Source: a bacterium
GTDB lineage: Bacteria > Bacillota > Clostridia > Lachnospirales > Lachnospiraceae
Reading direction: 5' to 3'
DNA: 64,000 nucleotides
Assembly (NCBI GenBank): GCA_023663725.1
Contig: JAMPGX010000016.1
Span: 25,673 to 89,672 of the forward strand
Below, piece after piece: positions 33,096 through 40,787 of this stretch; within the stretch, counting starts at the first letter, position 1, and each line of letters starts with the position of its first letter. The notes under the pieces were generated by a model. It did no database searches. It was not told where the DNA came from and was given only the letters and a program-made list of their open reading frames with translations. The translations under genes were made by a program, and so were the position numbers.

Positions 33096-33111
33096 GGGTT
33101 ACAAGTAACCC
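33096..33111. promoter_or_regulatory. Palindrome left of the repressor gene
   Basis: GGGTTAC-AA-GTAACCC lies 15 bp past the repressor stop codon. A near-identical palindrome lies on the other side of the gene at 33638-33653. Confidence 0.45.
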
Positions 33112-33126
33112 AAAAGAACAGAAAAA

Positions 33127-33528
33127 TCAACCCGCCATTGTATTATTATCTGTGCTTGTTGAATGGGATGATGTTGCAGTGGTCTTTCTTGCCTCATGTA
33201 TTTTTTGAAGCTTAAGCTCTAGTATTTTTATAAGTTCGTTCTGTTCATCTTCTGGCAACATGCGAAATCCATTTACGAGGGTTTCCTCTTTGTTTTCTAA
33301 GATTATTGCGGTATCAGAAATCGAAGATTCGCCGGTAAGAATCCAGTCTATCGAACAGTTTAATATCTTTGAAAGTTCAAGTAAAGCTATTGCAGAAGGA
33401 AGATATTTTCCATTTTCGATACAACTCAAATTTCCGGAAGAAATGCTTGTTTCTTCCTGGATCCGTGTTTGAGTTATCTTTAGCTCCTTTCGTCGCTCTT
33501 TTATTCGTTGGCCAATCATATTTTCCAT
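33127..33528 (-). CDS. Phage repressor, XRE family
   Basis: This 133-residue protein has an N-terminal helix-turn-helix (about residues 7-65: LKITQTRIQEETSISSGNLS, then CIENGKYLPS) and a short C-terminal helical tail (MLPEDEQNELIKILELKLQ). It lacks the S24 peptidase domain of LexA-type repressors, so induction by self-cleavage is unlikely. It is transcribed away from the lytic genes, as the Mu c gene is. GGAGG precedes ATG 33528. The operators at 33553-33619 lie just upstream, consistent with autoregulation and lysogenic control. Confidence 0.85.
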   Translation of the reverse strand: MENMIGQRIKERRKELKITQTRIQEETSISSGNLSCIENGKYLPSAIALLELSKILNCSIDWILTGESSISDTAIILENKEETLVNGFRMLPEDEQNELIKILELKLQKIHEARKTTATSSHSTSTDNNTMAG

Positions 33529-33552
33529 TTATGCCTCCGTTTCCCAAAGAAT

Positions 33553-33619
33553 TCTCATATATCTAAAATTAATCACAGAAATCTAAGAAAACAGGGTTGA
33601 AATTCTTAGATATATGAGA
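33553..33619. promoter_or_regulatory. Repressor operators: 14-bp inverted repeat
   Basis: TCTCATATATCTAA at 33553-33566 and its exact complement TTAGATATATGAGA at 33606-33619 are 39 bp apart. A partial site (ATCTAAGAA) lies at about 33581. The right-hand site fills the spacer of the rightward promoter, so occupancy should block it. Confidence 0.75.
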
Positions 33620-33625
33620 TATACT
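33597..33625 (+). promoter_or_regulatory. Early rightward phage promoter
   Basis: TTGAAA (33597-33602), 17 bp, TATACT (33620-33625). The spacer contains the right operator arm. It is divergent from the repressor gene and is the likely early lytic promoter. Confidence 0.8.
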
Positions 33626-33637
33626 ATTCTTCGCAAG

Positions 33638-33653
33638 GGGTTATTTATAACCC
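33638..33653. promoter_or_regulatory. Palindrome right of the repressor gene
   Basis: GGGTTAT-TT-ATAACCC sits 13 bp after the early promoter -10 box and resembles the palindrome at 33096-33111. It could be an early transcript hairpin or an operator. Confidence 0.45.
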
Positions 33654-33670
33654 ACTAATCATATCAAAGA

Positions 33671-33892
33671 ATCCAGAAAATCACAATAGCCGGAGTTCTC
33701 CAGCAAGAGGTTGTCGCCCGTGTCAGGGCACAGGATGAAAATACAGTCAGGGTTAAACTTCGGGTTACAGGTTGGGTGTGCTTTTCGGTTGCCGCCAAAA
33801 AAGTACAAGTATTAACGCATGGTCATGTGTTGGAATTCTCCCGTCTGGTTGACAGTGGCGTTCAAGTGGTATTTACGATCCGTATATTGTGA
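33671..33892 (+). pseudogene. Possible small early gene without a standard start codon
   Basis: The frame is open from 33659 (after TAA at 33656) to TGA at 33890. It encodes about 73 residues that look coding (KITIAGVLQQEVVARVRAQD, ENTVRVKLRVTGW, a beta-strand-rich pattern like a small OB fold). There is no ATG, GTG or TTG at a sensible place and no clear ribosome binding site. It may start at ATC or ATA, be a fragment, or be chance. It directly follows the early promoter. The 3' part overlaps a minus-strand frame. Confidence 0.35.
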
Positions 33893-34003
33893 GGGTGCGC
33901 AATACTCGTATGTATCCGCGTCGTCAGCCTGGACGTGGGAGACCAGCTCCCATTTAATGGGTTAATGGTTTATCCCAGTATTTGCGAAAGGTTTCAGTTT
34001 CAT
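33812..34003 (-). pseudogene. Possible minus-strand small gene interrupted by an in-frame TAA
   Basis: ATG 34003 is preceded by AAGGAGGTGATCTCC, which is almost the full complement of the 16S rRNA 3' end. The frame encodes MKLKPFANTGINH, then TAA at 33962, then continues open for 49 codons (KWELVSHVQADDADTYEYCA, DRKYHLNATVNQTGEF) to a TAA at 33812. The text reads like a single protein of about 62 residues with a nonsense codon at position 14. It may be a decayed gene or only a 13-residue ORF. Confidence 0.4.
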
Positions 34004-34182
34004 GGAGATCACCTCCTTCCGGGGTGAAATCCCTGACTGGTTTTCTTTTTTAACTAATTGTACCACACAAATATCAAAAGGTCTAAGGATTTTCAAGAAC
34101 CGGCAATCGCTGGAAAGGATAAGTCGCCCGAATCAGGGCATTTAAGGGGATACTCAGATATGAGGAAAGGGAGAAAAAAGGT

Positions 34183-34512
34183 ATGGCAGGGATCAGAGAG
34201 ATTGCAAGGGATTATAAGGATGAGATCATGGACGGCATCGCATGGGTAGCGATCTGGAAGACGGGCAGAGCCTGGAACGCGAGATCCTTCTGGCTGGATG
34301 GAGAGGACAAAATTGGAGCCGATGAGATTGGCGACGCCCAGAGGATCGTTGCAGAAGACCCCAATGCAGTATTCATTAATGAATATGAGTGCGCACATAT
34401 GGGAGACGGAACCCAGGAGGATATCGTGGCGGGAATCAGGTTTCATTATGGGAATGGATACAACATGTTGGCGTTCTGGCTAGAAGAAGAAACAGAAAAG
34501 GTGGTGGCATAA
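34183..34512 (+). CDS. Phage early hypothetical protein
   Basis: This is a 109-residue acidic protein rich in Trp and Ala (DGIAWVAIWKTGRAWNARSF, MLAFWLEEETEKV). There is no signal peptide or membrane helix. I do not recognise the family, though such proteins are common in early regions of Firmicutes phages. A weak purine-rich site (GGGAGAAAAAAGG) precedes ATG 34183. It starts a run of closely packed early genes. The 150 bp before it hold only an imperfect repeat (GTCGCCCG..TCAGGGCA) shared with 33712. Confidence 0.7.
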   Translation: MAGIREIARDYKDEIMDGIAWVAIWKTGRAWNARSFWLDGEDKIGADEIGDAQRIVAEDPNAVFINEYECAHMGDGTQEDIVAGIRFHYGNGYNMLAFWLEEETEKVVA

Positions 34513-34553
34513 TAACTGGTATGACACAGGATCAGTGCATAAGGAGGTGTGAA

Positions 34554-34781
34554 ATGGACTGTAGAAACTGTGGACAGATGAAGTTATTCCGGCGAATGGG
34601 CGGTGGCAAAGCAGAATGCTATTGCTGCCATGAAAAAGCGGAAATGTATGGTTCCAAGCCTGGCCTTATCTGTCTGGCGGATAATAAGGGAGCCCCAAGG
34701 ATCAAATCTCATCCCAGGTGGTGCCCGCTACGCACAGCCAAGGCGAAGAAAAATAAGGAGGGCAAGAACAGCTATGGGTGA
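34554..34781 (+). CDS. Small phage zinc-ribbon-like protein
   Basis: The 75-residue protein begins MDCRNC and contains further Cys at C-x-C-C (about 22-25) and in LICLAD and RWCPL. This suggests one or two zinc sites. The C-terminus is very basic (RTAKAKKNKEGK), consistent with nucleic acid binding. ATG 34554 follows AAGGAGGTG. The pattern ending RWCPL is shared by short uncharacterised phage proteins. It overlaps the next small gene by 8 nt. Confidence 0.75.
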   Translation: MDCRNCGQMKLFRRMGGGKAECYCCHEKAEMYGSKPGLICLADNKGAPRIKSHPRWCPLRTAKAKKNKEGKNSYG

Positions 34782-34905
34782 GACAGATATGAAGGAACGC
34801 CTGCTGTCGGAGATCACGGCCATGTTCGCGCAGCAGATGGAACCGGAGCGGGTGAGGGAAATAAAGGTATTGAGGACACCCGCCTACATGGGATTATTGG
34901 TATAA
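34774..34905 (+). CDS. Very small phage early protein
   Basis: This is a 43-residue ORF, amphipathic and charged (MKERLLSEITAMFAQQMEPE). The start at ATG 34774 uses GGAGG 11 nt upstream. ATG 34789 is an alternative. It fills the space between two clear genes and overlaps the preceding one by 8 nt, which argues that it is translated. Its function is unknown. Confidence 0.55.
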   Translation: MGETDMKERLLSEITAMFAQQMEPERVREIKVLRTPAYMGLLV

Positions 34906-34921
34906 ACAGGAAGGAGACAAC

Positions 34922-35386
34922 ATGGTAAAGGAAGAGTTTCAAGATATGATTGGACAGATCATATCCGATCAGGACTATGAGATCATTAATACGGTTTATA
35001 ATTTTCATCCGTCAGTAAATGAGGTATCCGGCAAGGAGGAGGTGGCGGAGCTGTATAAGAGCTTTGGCCTAGCCATATTTTATGACTTGCTCCCGCGGGC
35101 GGAAAGGAACTGTGAACTGGAAAGACAGTTACATCGTGCTCAGGAAAAGGTAGAACACATAAAGCAGGTGATGATGGAACTGGCTCATGGCAGCATCCCA
35201 GTTGGGGAAGATGCTGTCATGGAAGTACAGGAGGAGCAAGGAGTTAAGGAGATGCTTAAGGTAATAGATGATATGCTAACCCAATATTTAGGTGACCCGC
35301 ATACAACAGAAGCATGTAAAAAGCGCAGGAAACTTGGTATGGTAAGGCGTATTGAGGAAATCTATAAGAATGCCAATCAGGACTAA
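34922..35386 (+). CDS. Phage early hypothetical protein
   Basis: This is a 154-residue, mostly helical, acidic protein. ATG 34922 follows GGAAGGAGA. A central segment (about 60-100) has coiled-coil character (ERNCELERQLHRAQEKVEHI). The C-terminus is basic. I do not recognise a domain. Its 3' end meets the 3' end of a minus-strand gene with a 4-nt overlap. Confidence 0.75.
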   Translation: MVKEEFQDMIGQIISDQDYEIINTVYNFHPSVNEVSGKEEVAELYKSFGLAIFYDLLPRAERNCELERQLHRAQEKVEHIKQVMMELAHGSIPVGEDAVMEVQEEQGVKEMLKVIDDMLTQYLGDPHTTEACKKRRKLGMVRRIEEIYKNANQD

Positions 35387-35682
35387 GGTTTATTTATAAG
35401 ACTCTGGACTTGGATATCAGTATGTTGTTCAAGCCAAGGAACCAGTTCTATCAGAAACCGGTACAGAGTGTCACAAGTCATTTCGGCGCAATGCTCATAA
35501 GTTTCCAAGCAGCATTCTACCACGGCACGCTGGCTGTCCATACCGAGTTCGTTGACATCAATAACATAGAGTGCCTCCAGTTTCTCACGCAGGTCTTCCA
35601 GATCCTGTCGGTTGGCCTCATAGATTTTTTTACGTGCAGAGTTTATAAGCGTTTCAAAATTTATTTCAGTTATTTTTTCCAT
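35383..35682 (-). CDS. Leftward phage hypothetical protein in the early region
   Basis: This is a 99-residue helical protein (NRQDLEDLREKLEALYVID, CLETYEHCAEM) with a strong AAGGAGGG site before ATG 35682 and a possible promoter upstream (TTATCT, 17 bp, TATGAT on the minus strand). It is the only leftward gene after the repressor and therefore could be expressed in the lysogen. A role in host defence, superinfection control or regulation is possible but not shown by sequence. Confidence 0.7.
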   Translation of the reverse strand: MEKITEINFETLINSARKKIYEANRQDLEDLREKLEALYVIDVNELGMDSQRAVVECCLETYEHCAEMTCDTLYRFLIELVPWLEQHTDIQVQSLINKP

Positions 35683-35808
35683 AGGGCAGTCCCTCCTTTT
35701 ATGTCCATCATATCATAAAGGGAAAAGATATGCCAGATAAGGAATCATGTGAATTATATGGGATGCCGCTATAGATATATTGGTGGCATAGAAAGGTGGA
35801 AGTTAGGA

Positions 35809-36033
35809 ATGGAGAAGTACAAAGATAGTGACAGGGATCTGTTAATACTGCTTCTGAAGATGCAGGAGCAGACAAGCCCTATTAAGATCAGCATTGGATA
35901 CATAACGGACAGCAATCATGTCTGTCAGGGTATTGTCTTACACGAGGCACCCCCGAAGGTGATCGCGACTCTTATCGAGGAGGGCTATGTGTGTGAACTG
36001 ACAGGGCGAGGAATGAAGGTATACAAGTTTTAG
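35809..36033 (+). CDS. Small phage early protein, possible winged helix
   Basis: I choose ATG 35809, because AGGTGG lies about 10 nt upstream. A longer form from ATG 35749 is possible. The 74-residue form has a helical N-terminus (RDLLILLLKMQEQ) followed by a pattern with a possible helix-turn-helix (PPKVIATLIEEGYVCELTGR, then GMKVYKF). That ending resembles winged-helix strands. It could be a small regulator. It lies 18 nt before a Cro/Ner-like gene. Confidence 0.6.
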   Translation: MEKYKDSDRDLLILLLKMQEQTSPIKISIGYITDSNHVCQGIVLHEAPPKVIATLIEEGYVCELTGRGMKVYKF

Positions 36034-36051
36034 GGTAAGCGAGGTGATTGG

Positions 36052-36255
36052 ATGGCGGCAAGGCGGACGGAGCTGACGCCCTGGGGACGGAAGGTCAAGA
36101 AAAAGCTGATTGACAAGGGCATGACCCAGGTGGAGCTTGCTCTCCTGGTAGGCTGTGGAAAGCAGTATCTCCATAAGATTCTGACAGGGGAGCGCAGCGG
36201 CAGGAAGTATATGGGGGAGATCGCCAGGATACTGGGGATTGACGAGGCGGCATGA
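36052..36255 (+). CDS. Cro/Ner-like HTH protein
   Basis: This is a 67-residue protein that is essentially a single helix-turn-helix (KLIDKGMTQVELALLVGCGK, QYLHKILTGERSG). Position directly before the transposase matches Ner of Mu, which turns down repressor and early transcription. ATG 36052 follows GAGGTGATT. A strongly basic N-terminus supports DNA binding. Confidence 0.8.
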   Translation: MAARRTELTPWGRKVKKKLIDKGMTQVELALLVGCGKQYLHKILTGERSGRKYMGEIARILGIDEAA

Positions 36256-36270
36256 AGGGAGGTGTGACGG

Positions 36271-38385
36271 TTGGCCGAAGTTTATATCTCATTGGGGGAG
36301 GCTGCAGAGCTGGAGAACGTGAAGTATAATACCATGGTTCAGCGGCTGTCCCGTAAACCGGGGGAGTATGACACCAGGACGGAGAAGTCCGGGATCGGAG
36401 GAAAGGATGCGGTGCTGGTGGCGGTATCCTCCCTGTCTAAACAGGCCAGGAACGCATGGCGGGAGAGGGAAAAGCTGAAAGCTCTGGCGGAAGTAGATGA
36501 CGCGGAGAGCGGCAGCGCCGGATCGGAGCCGACAGCCCCCTGGTATGTGGATGTTGACATTGATTGGTACATTGAAAACTACAAGGAAAGCTACTACAGG
36601 GCTATGGAACTTGGCAACGTGATCCGGCGTTTTCTCCAGTATGATGAGGGAGACCGGACGAAATACGCTGAAGAGTTCGCACAGGAGTACCTTGGCAAAG
36701 GGCAGAGGACTTTATACCGATATGCCAAGGCTTACCTGGAGGCGTCTGCCTGGGCGGACAAGCTACAGAAAGAGGACGGAGCCAGCTATGACTTTTTCAA
36801 GATCCTCTGCCTGTGCCGGAAACCGAAGGAGACAGGGACATTTCCAAGCTTTACGCCGGAAGTCAGGCAGTGCATCCATAACATCTGGTTTAACCGGGAT
36901 TTCGCCGCGAATCTAGGTACCCGTGAAATGCTCTACCAGAAACTGCAGGAAGTGGCGAAGGTAAACGGGTGGGAGAAGATCCCCAGCTATCAGTCCGTGA
37001 CCCGGTATATAGCTTATCTGATGGAGGATGAGGGGCTGCGGAATGCCTGGTATCTTGCCTCCAGAGGGGAGCGGGAGTACCGAAACAAGGTGATGGTGAA
37101 AGGGAGCCGGGACACCACAGGGCTCCAGGTCATGCAGATCGTCATGGGCGACGAGCATACTTTTGACTGCTGGGTAAGCTACAGGCAGCCCAATGGCAAG
37201 GTGATAGCGATCAGACCCAAGCTAGTGGCCTGGGTGGACATGAGGAGCCGGGCCATCCTGGGGGACGTCATGTGCAAGGATGCGGACAGCGACACGCTGA
37301 AACACAGCCTGCTCAAACTGATCTACCATGACGCGGGCTGTGTGCCGGGATATCTTTACATTGACAACGGCAAGGACTACACTTCGGAGGCCCTGACCGG
37401 GTACAGCAGGAAGAGCCGCAGGAAAGACAAGCAGGCGGACAAGATGGCCGGGTACTTTGACGACATGGCCAGAGGGTTCTACAAGGGTATGGGGATCATT
37501 GACGACCATGAGGCTCTGCCGTACCAGCCATGGAGCAAGGGGCAGATCGAACGGTTCTTCGGGGGAGTGTGCAGCAGATTCACCAAATGGTTTACCTCCT
37601 ATACGGGCACACTTACAGGATCCAGCACTGACGCTAAGGTAAATAAGGATATACAGCATATGCTGGAGGCTGGAAAACTGTTGAGTATGGAGGAGTTCTT
37701 CGCTAAGTGGACGGAGTGGCTGCATGGCGAGTACATGAAGACGGTACACCGGGGGCTGAAACGAGCAGGAGAGCCCTGGCAGACGCCGGAGGAGGTCTTT
37801 GAAAATGCCGACCGTTACTTCAAAGCGCCGCCGCCGATATCCTACGCCACAGTGCTGATGATGAAGAGCGATAAGGTGTATGTCTACAATACGGGCATCA
37901 ACCGGTTTGGGTACCAATACCGGTCCGAAGAACTTTGCGACTACATAGGGCGGACCGTGGATATAAAGTATGACCCTGAAGACATGGCAACGGTCTATGT
38001 GTTTGACCAGTCGGGCCGCAAGCTCTGTGAGGCGTATGCCCAGGAGCTGTTACAGGTTACTGGCACTGTATCCGAAAAGACCCTGAAACATATCAAGATG
38101 CAGAAGAGCCAGGAGAAACGTGACCGGGAGCGGCTGGAAGAGGCAAGGAGGCCCTTTGAGGAACTTAATGAAGAGTATGTAGGATTCTCCACCGTGACAG
38201 GCGGCATTGACCTGATGGTGGGCAAAAAACCGGAGAAGGGCAAGGTGGTCTCCCTGCCGCAGGATCGGACTTACCAGCAGGGATTCAGGCCGAGAAAACG
38301 TGATCAGCAACAGGAAGAGGAGAGCGGATACCTGAGCAGCGAGGCGGAAGACGCCTTAAGAAAGCTCAGAGCCATGGGTGGCTGA
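36271..38385 (+). CDS. MuA-type DDE transposase
   Basis: This recombinase cuts and joins the prophage ends during replicative transposition. The TTG start at 36271 is set by GGAGGTG. Residues about 1-75 are a Mu-type N-terminal DNA-binding domain (SLGEAAELENVKYNTMVQRL). A helical region follows at 95-260. The catalytic core has Asp294 (MGDEHTFDCW), Asp365 (YIDNGKDY) and Glu427 (GQIERFFGG), the expected DDE triad with about 61 residues between the last two. A C-terminal beta-barrel and a charged tail complete its 704 residues. MuA has 663. The cofactor B follows. Confidence 0.95.
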   Translation: MAEVYISLGEAAELENVKYNTMVQRLSRKPGEYDTRTEKSGIGGKDAVLVAVSSLSKQARNAWREREKLKALAEVDDAESGSAGSEPTAPWYVDVDIDWYIENYKESYYRAMELGNVIRRFLQYDEGDRTKYAEEFAQEYLGKGQRTLYRYAKAYLEASAWADKLQKEDGASYDFFKILCLCRKPKETGTFPSFTPEVRQCIHNIWFNRDFAANLGTREMLYQKLQEVAKVNGWEKIPSYQSVTRYIAYLMEDEGLRNAWYLASRGEREYRNKVMVKGSRDTTGLQVMQIVMGDEHTFDCWVSYRQPNGKVIAIRPKLVAWVDMRSRAILGDVMCKDADSDTLKHSLLKLIYHDAGCVPGYLYIDNGKDYTSEALTGYSRKSRRKDKQADKMAGYFDDMARGFYKGMGIIDDHEALPYQPWSKGQIERFFGGVCSRFTKWFTSYTGTLTGSSTDAKVNKDIQHMLEAGKLLSMEEFFAKWTEWLHGEYMKTVHRGLKRAGEPWQTPEEVFENADRYFKAPPPISYATVLMMKSDKVYVYNTGINRFGYQYRSEELCDYIGRTVDIKYDPEDMATVYVFDQSGRKLCEAYAQELLQVTGTVSEKTLKHIKMQKSQEKRDRERLEEARRPFEELNEEYVGFSTVTGGIDLMVGKKPEKGKVVSLPQDRTYQQGFRPRKRDQQQEEESGYLSSEAEDALRKLRAMGG

Positions 38386-38410
38386 TGTGCCACAATGTAA
38401 ATAGGAAAGG

Positions 38411-39391
38411 ATGGTTGTAGGAATGGAAGCATTGAGAACGTATAACACGGAGAGCACGCTGGCGGAGCAGATGAACGAGCGGCTCAATGAGCTGAAGATG
38501 ACCAAGGCGGAGGCGGCCCTTAAGATGAATTATTCCCGTTCGGCGCTCAGCCAGTACATGGGTGGGAAGTATGCCAGCGATCCCACGGAGATCGAAAAGA
38601 AGATCCGTGAGTTTTTGGAGCAGACTGGCGGGGCCTTATCCTCCCCGGATGGCGGCGCAAAGGGCGGGGCGGTAGTGCCGCTCAGGAAGAAAGTGCAGTA
38701 CTTTGAGTCGCGGGACTATGTGCAGACCATAGGGGTGTGCAGCTCCTGCCAGAGCAACGTGGCCCTGGGCATTATCGTGGCCCGGTCGGGTTTTGGGAAG
38801 ACCCACGCCCTGAAAAAGTACGCCACCATGCCCAGAGTGGTCTACATAGAGGGCAACGAGACCATGAACTGCAAGGACATCGTCCGGCGGATCGAGGGCA
38901 AGATCGGGATGCAGCGCAGCTATGGCAGCATAGATGAGCGCACGGAGAAGATCATCGATTTCTTTAACATCAACGAGGGCTACCTGATCATCATGGACGA
39001 GGCGGACAAGCTGATCAACAAGTACACCCAGAAAAAGATAGAGCTGCTGCGTAACATCACGGATGGCGCCAGGGTAGGGCTGGTGCTTGCCGGGGAGCCG
39101 GTGCTGGAGTCACTGCTTAGGACGTATGACAACCGCTTTGCCAACCGGATGGATTTCTTTTACAAGCTGGGCGGCCTGTCCAAAGGGGAGGTGGCCGATT
39201 ACCTGGAGGGCTATGACATTGACGAGGCGGCGATGGGGGAGATGGTCAGCCGGGCCACCAACACCCAAAGCGGGTGTTTCCGGCTGCTGGATCGGACGCT
39301 CAACAACGTGCTGCGGATATTAAAGCAGAAGGGGGAGTCCCGGATTACCCTGAAAGTGGTGAGTGAGGCATCCAGCATGATGATGCTGTAG
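38411..39391 (+). CDS. MuB-type target-selection ATPase
   Basis: This is an AAA+ ATPase that binds target DNA and activates the transposase. Residues about 10-70 form an N-terminal XRE-like helix-turn-helix (LKMTKAEAALKMNYSRSALS). Walker A is ARSGFGKTH (about 123-131) and Walker B is LIIMDEAD (about 191). The 326-residue length is near that of MuB (312). The start is ambiguous between ATG 38411 and 38423. It forms the transposition module with the preceding gene. Confidence 0.93.
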   Translation: MVVGMEALRTYNTESTLAEQMNERLNELKMTKAEAALKMNYSRSALSQYMGGKYASDPTEIEKKIREFLEQTGGALSSPDGGAKGGAVVPLRKKVQYFESRDYVQTIGVCSSCQSNVALGIIVARSGFGKTHALKKYATMPRVVYIEGNETMNCKDIVRRIEGKIGMQRSYGSIDERTEKIIDFFNINEGYLIIMDEADKLINKYTQKKIELLRNITDGARVGLVLAGEPVLESLLRTYDNRFANRMDFFYKLGGLSKGEVADYLEGYDIDEAAMGEMVSRATNTQSGCFRLLDRTLNNVLRILKQKGESRITLKVVSEASSMMML

Positions 39392-39406
39392 GAAAGGAGG
39401 AGGCAT

Positions 39407-39631
39407 ATGAAGAGGTTCGAGATCACGGTCAAAGGCGTGGAAGAGCAGGAGATCGGCTTGGAGATACTCACCGCCGTCTATGCGGCAGTGCAGGGCCATG
39501 GATACCATGACATATCCATCCAGGCGGAGACCGTCCCCGACAGGGGAAGGCCGAGGGGATTCTGGGTGCCGGACTTTATGAGGCGGCAGCAGAGGCTGCC
39601 TGGGGACAGGCTCCCGGAAAGGAGGCGTTAG
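39407..39631 (+). CDS. Small phage protein between B and GemA
   Basis: This 74-residue protein has an N-terminal beta-alpha pattern (RFEITVKGVEEQEIGLEILT) and a strongly basic C-terminus (MRRQQRLPGDRLPERRR). The ATG follows AAAGGAGGAGG. No family is recognised. It lies between MuB and gp16 in the operon. Confidence 0.7.
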   Translation: MKRFEITVKGVEEQEIGLEILTAVYAAVQGHGYHDISIQAETVPDRGRPRGFWVPDFMRRQQRLPGDRLPERRR

Positions 39632-39632
39632 C

Positions 39633-40085
39633 ATGGCGGGAAAGACGGAGAAGACAGGCAAAACCCAGCCTGGTATCCGGCAGTTATGGGGGATCGCCAA
39701 GAGCCCGGAGCTGAAACTCACGGACGAGGAACTGCATCTGCTGGTAGAGGGGTACACAGGAAAAAGCAGCATTAAAGACTTGAACCAGAGGGAGATGCGG
39801 ACGGTGATCAGGGTGCTTGTGGGCATGAAGGATTCTGCTAGGCAGTCGGAGCGTGGCCAGAGGCACAGGAATGGTAATATTGCCACGGAGAACCAGCGGA
39901 AAAAGATCTACAGACTAGTCCAGGAGCTGGGATGGGACAAGCCCTCAAGACTGTCCGGCATGTGCAGTAGGATGTTTGGCGTCACATCCGTGGAATGGCT
40001 GGACTATATGCAGTGTTCCAAGCTCATTGAGGCGCTCAAGGCCATGGAAGAGCGGCAGGAAAGGGAGGCAGCGCAGGATGGATGA
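39633..40085 (+). CDS. Mu gp16/GemA family protein
   Basis: This 150-residue protein belongs to the GemA/gp16 (DUF1018) family, which modulates host gene expression during Mu growth. The family features are IRQLWGIAKSPELKLTDEEL, the MRTVIRVLVGM segment, TENQRKKIYRLVQELGW and the C-terminal MFGVTSVEWLDYMQCSKLIE. It lies in the same place as in Mu, downstream of the transposition genes. Its 3' end overlaps the next start by 8 nt. Confidence 0.9.
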   Translation: MAGKTEKTGKTQPGIRQLWGIAKSPELKLTDEELHLLVEGYTGKSSIKDLNQREMRTVIRVLVGMKDSARQSERGQRHRNGNIATENQRKKIYRLVQELGWDKPSRLSGMCSRMFGVTSVEWLDYMQCSKLIEALKAMEERQEREAAQDG

Positions 40086-40323
40086 CGGCAGGCTGACAGT
40101 TACTATCAGGGATGGCATTGTCCATTTTGAAGGGGCTGAAATTGGCATGGAGGATATTGCAAGTATTTCGGGGTACCTTCAGGTGTTTGTAGCTACGGAG
40201 GCCCTTAAGAACGGGCTGGACATGGATGAGGTCAAGGACAACATGCTGGATCTTCATCTTGCGGCTATGGAGACCGTGGAGGAGTTATGGCGGAAAGGGG
40301 GTGGAGAGGATGGGAAGATTTGA
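40078..40323 (+). CDS. Small phage hypothetical protein
   Basis: This 81-residue acidic protein (TVTIRDGIVHFEGAEIGMED) continues with a helical C-terminal half. ATG 40078 overlaps the GemA gene end and follows AAGGGAGG. It is probably translationally coupled. The family is unknown. Confidence 0.7.
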   Translation: MDDGRLTVTIRDGIVHFEGAEIGMEDIASISGYLQVFVATEALKNGLDMDEVKDNMLDLHLAAMETVEELWRKGGGEDGKI

Positions 40324-40477
40324 GGAGTATGTCAGACGCTGTTGCCGTGGAAACGACCAGAAACCGGAGGAGGTCAGGAAACTGGCGATCAGCAGGGAAG
40401 TAGAACGCAGCTATGAAATTGAAGCTGAATTAGAGAGGCCGCTGCATGTAGAGTTCACATGCTGCAGCGAGAGTTAG
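40310..40477 (+). CDS. Very small phage hypothetical protein
   Basis: This is a 55-residue ORF starting at ATG 40310, inside the end of the previous gene, with GGAG upstream. It has three Cys pairs or singles (RRCCRG, FTCCSES) and a charged helix. Coding use resembles the neighbours. The function is unknown. Confidence 0.55.
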   Translation: MGRFEEYVRRCCRGNDQKPEEVRKLAISREVERSYEIEAELERPLHVEFTCCSES

Positions 40478-40490
40478 GAAGGAGCAGGAA

Positions 40491-40787
40491 ATGAGTATTG
40501 CATACAAAAAAATAACAAGCCACGGATCCATCAGCATTCCGGTAGCCATGCGCAGGGGACTGGGTATAGAGTCCCATGACCCCATGGAAGTGGAAGAGCA
40601 TGAGGGCGAGATCCGGATCAGGCCGTACATCCCCCGCTGTGTCTTCTGTGGGGTGACGGAAGGAGTGGCCAAGCTCCGGGGAAAAGGCATATGCGTAGCA
40701 TGCGCTGCAGGGGCGTATGAGAAAACGAAAGGAGGGGAAGCAGTTGGGACAGGAACTGAGGAAAATGACGAACAGGCAGCTCATTGA
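40491..40787 (+). CDS. AbrB-fold DNA-binding protein with zinc-ribbon tail
   Basis: Residues about 1-48 are an AbrB/MazE/SpoVT swapped-hairpin domain (YKKITSHGSISIPVAMRRGL). Residues about 50-75 hold CVFC and CVAC pairs that should bind zinc. The acidic tail overlaps the next gene by 44 nt in another frame. This pairing of AbrB fold and zinc ribbon is seen in phage regulators. ATG 40491 follows AAGGAGCAGG. Confidence 0.85.
   Translation: MSIAYKKITSHGSISIPVAMRRGLGIESHDPMEVEEHEGEIRIRPYIPRCVFCGVTEGVAKLRGKGICVACAAGAYEKTKGGEAVGTGTEENDEQAAH

Noticed and set aside
33096-33111. Repressor gene terminator
   Set aside because: The palindrome has a 2-nt centre and no T tract in the leftward direction, so it is more like a protein-binding site.
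34124-34141. Short imperfect repeat of 33712-33729 (GTCGCCCG..TCAGGGCA)
   Set aside because: It is only 16 matching positions with an internal dyad and no further context. It may be chance or a small hairpin.
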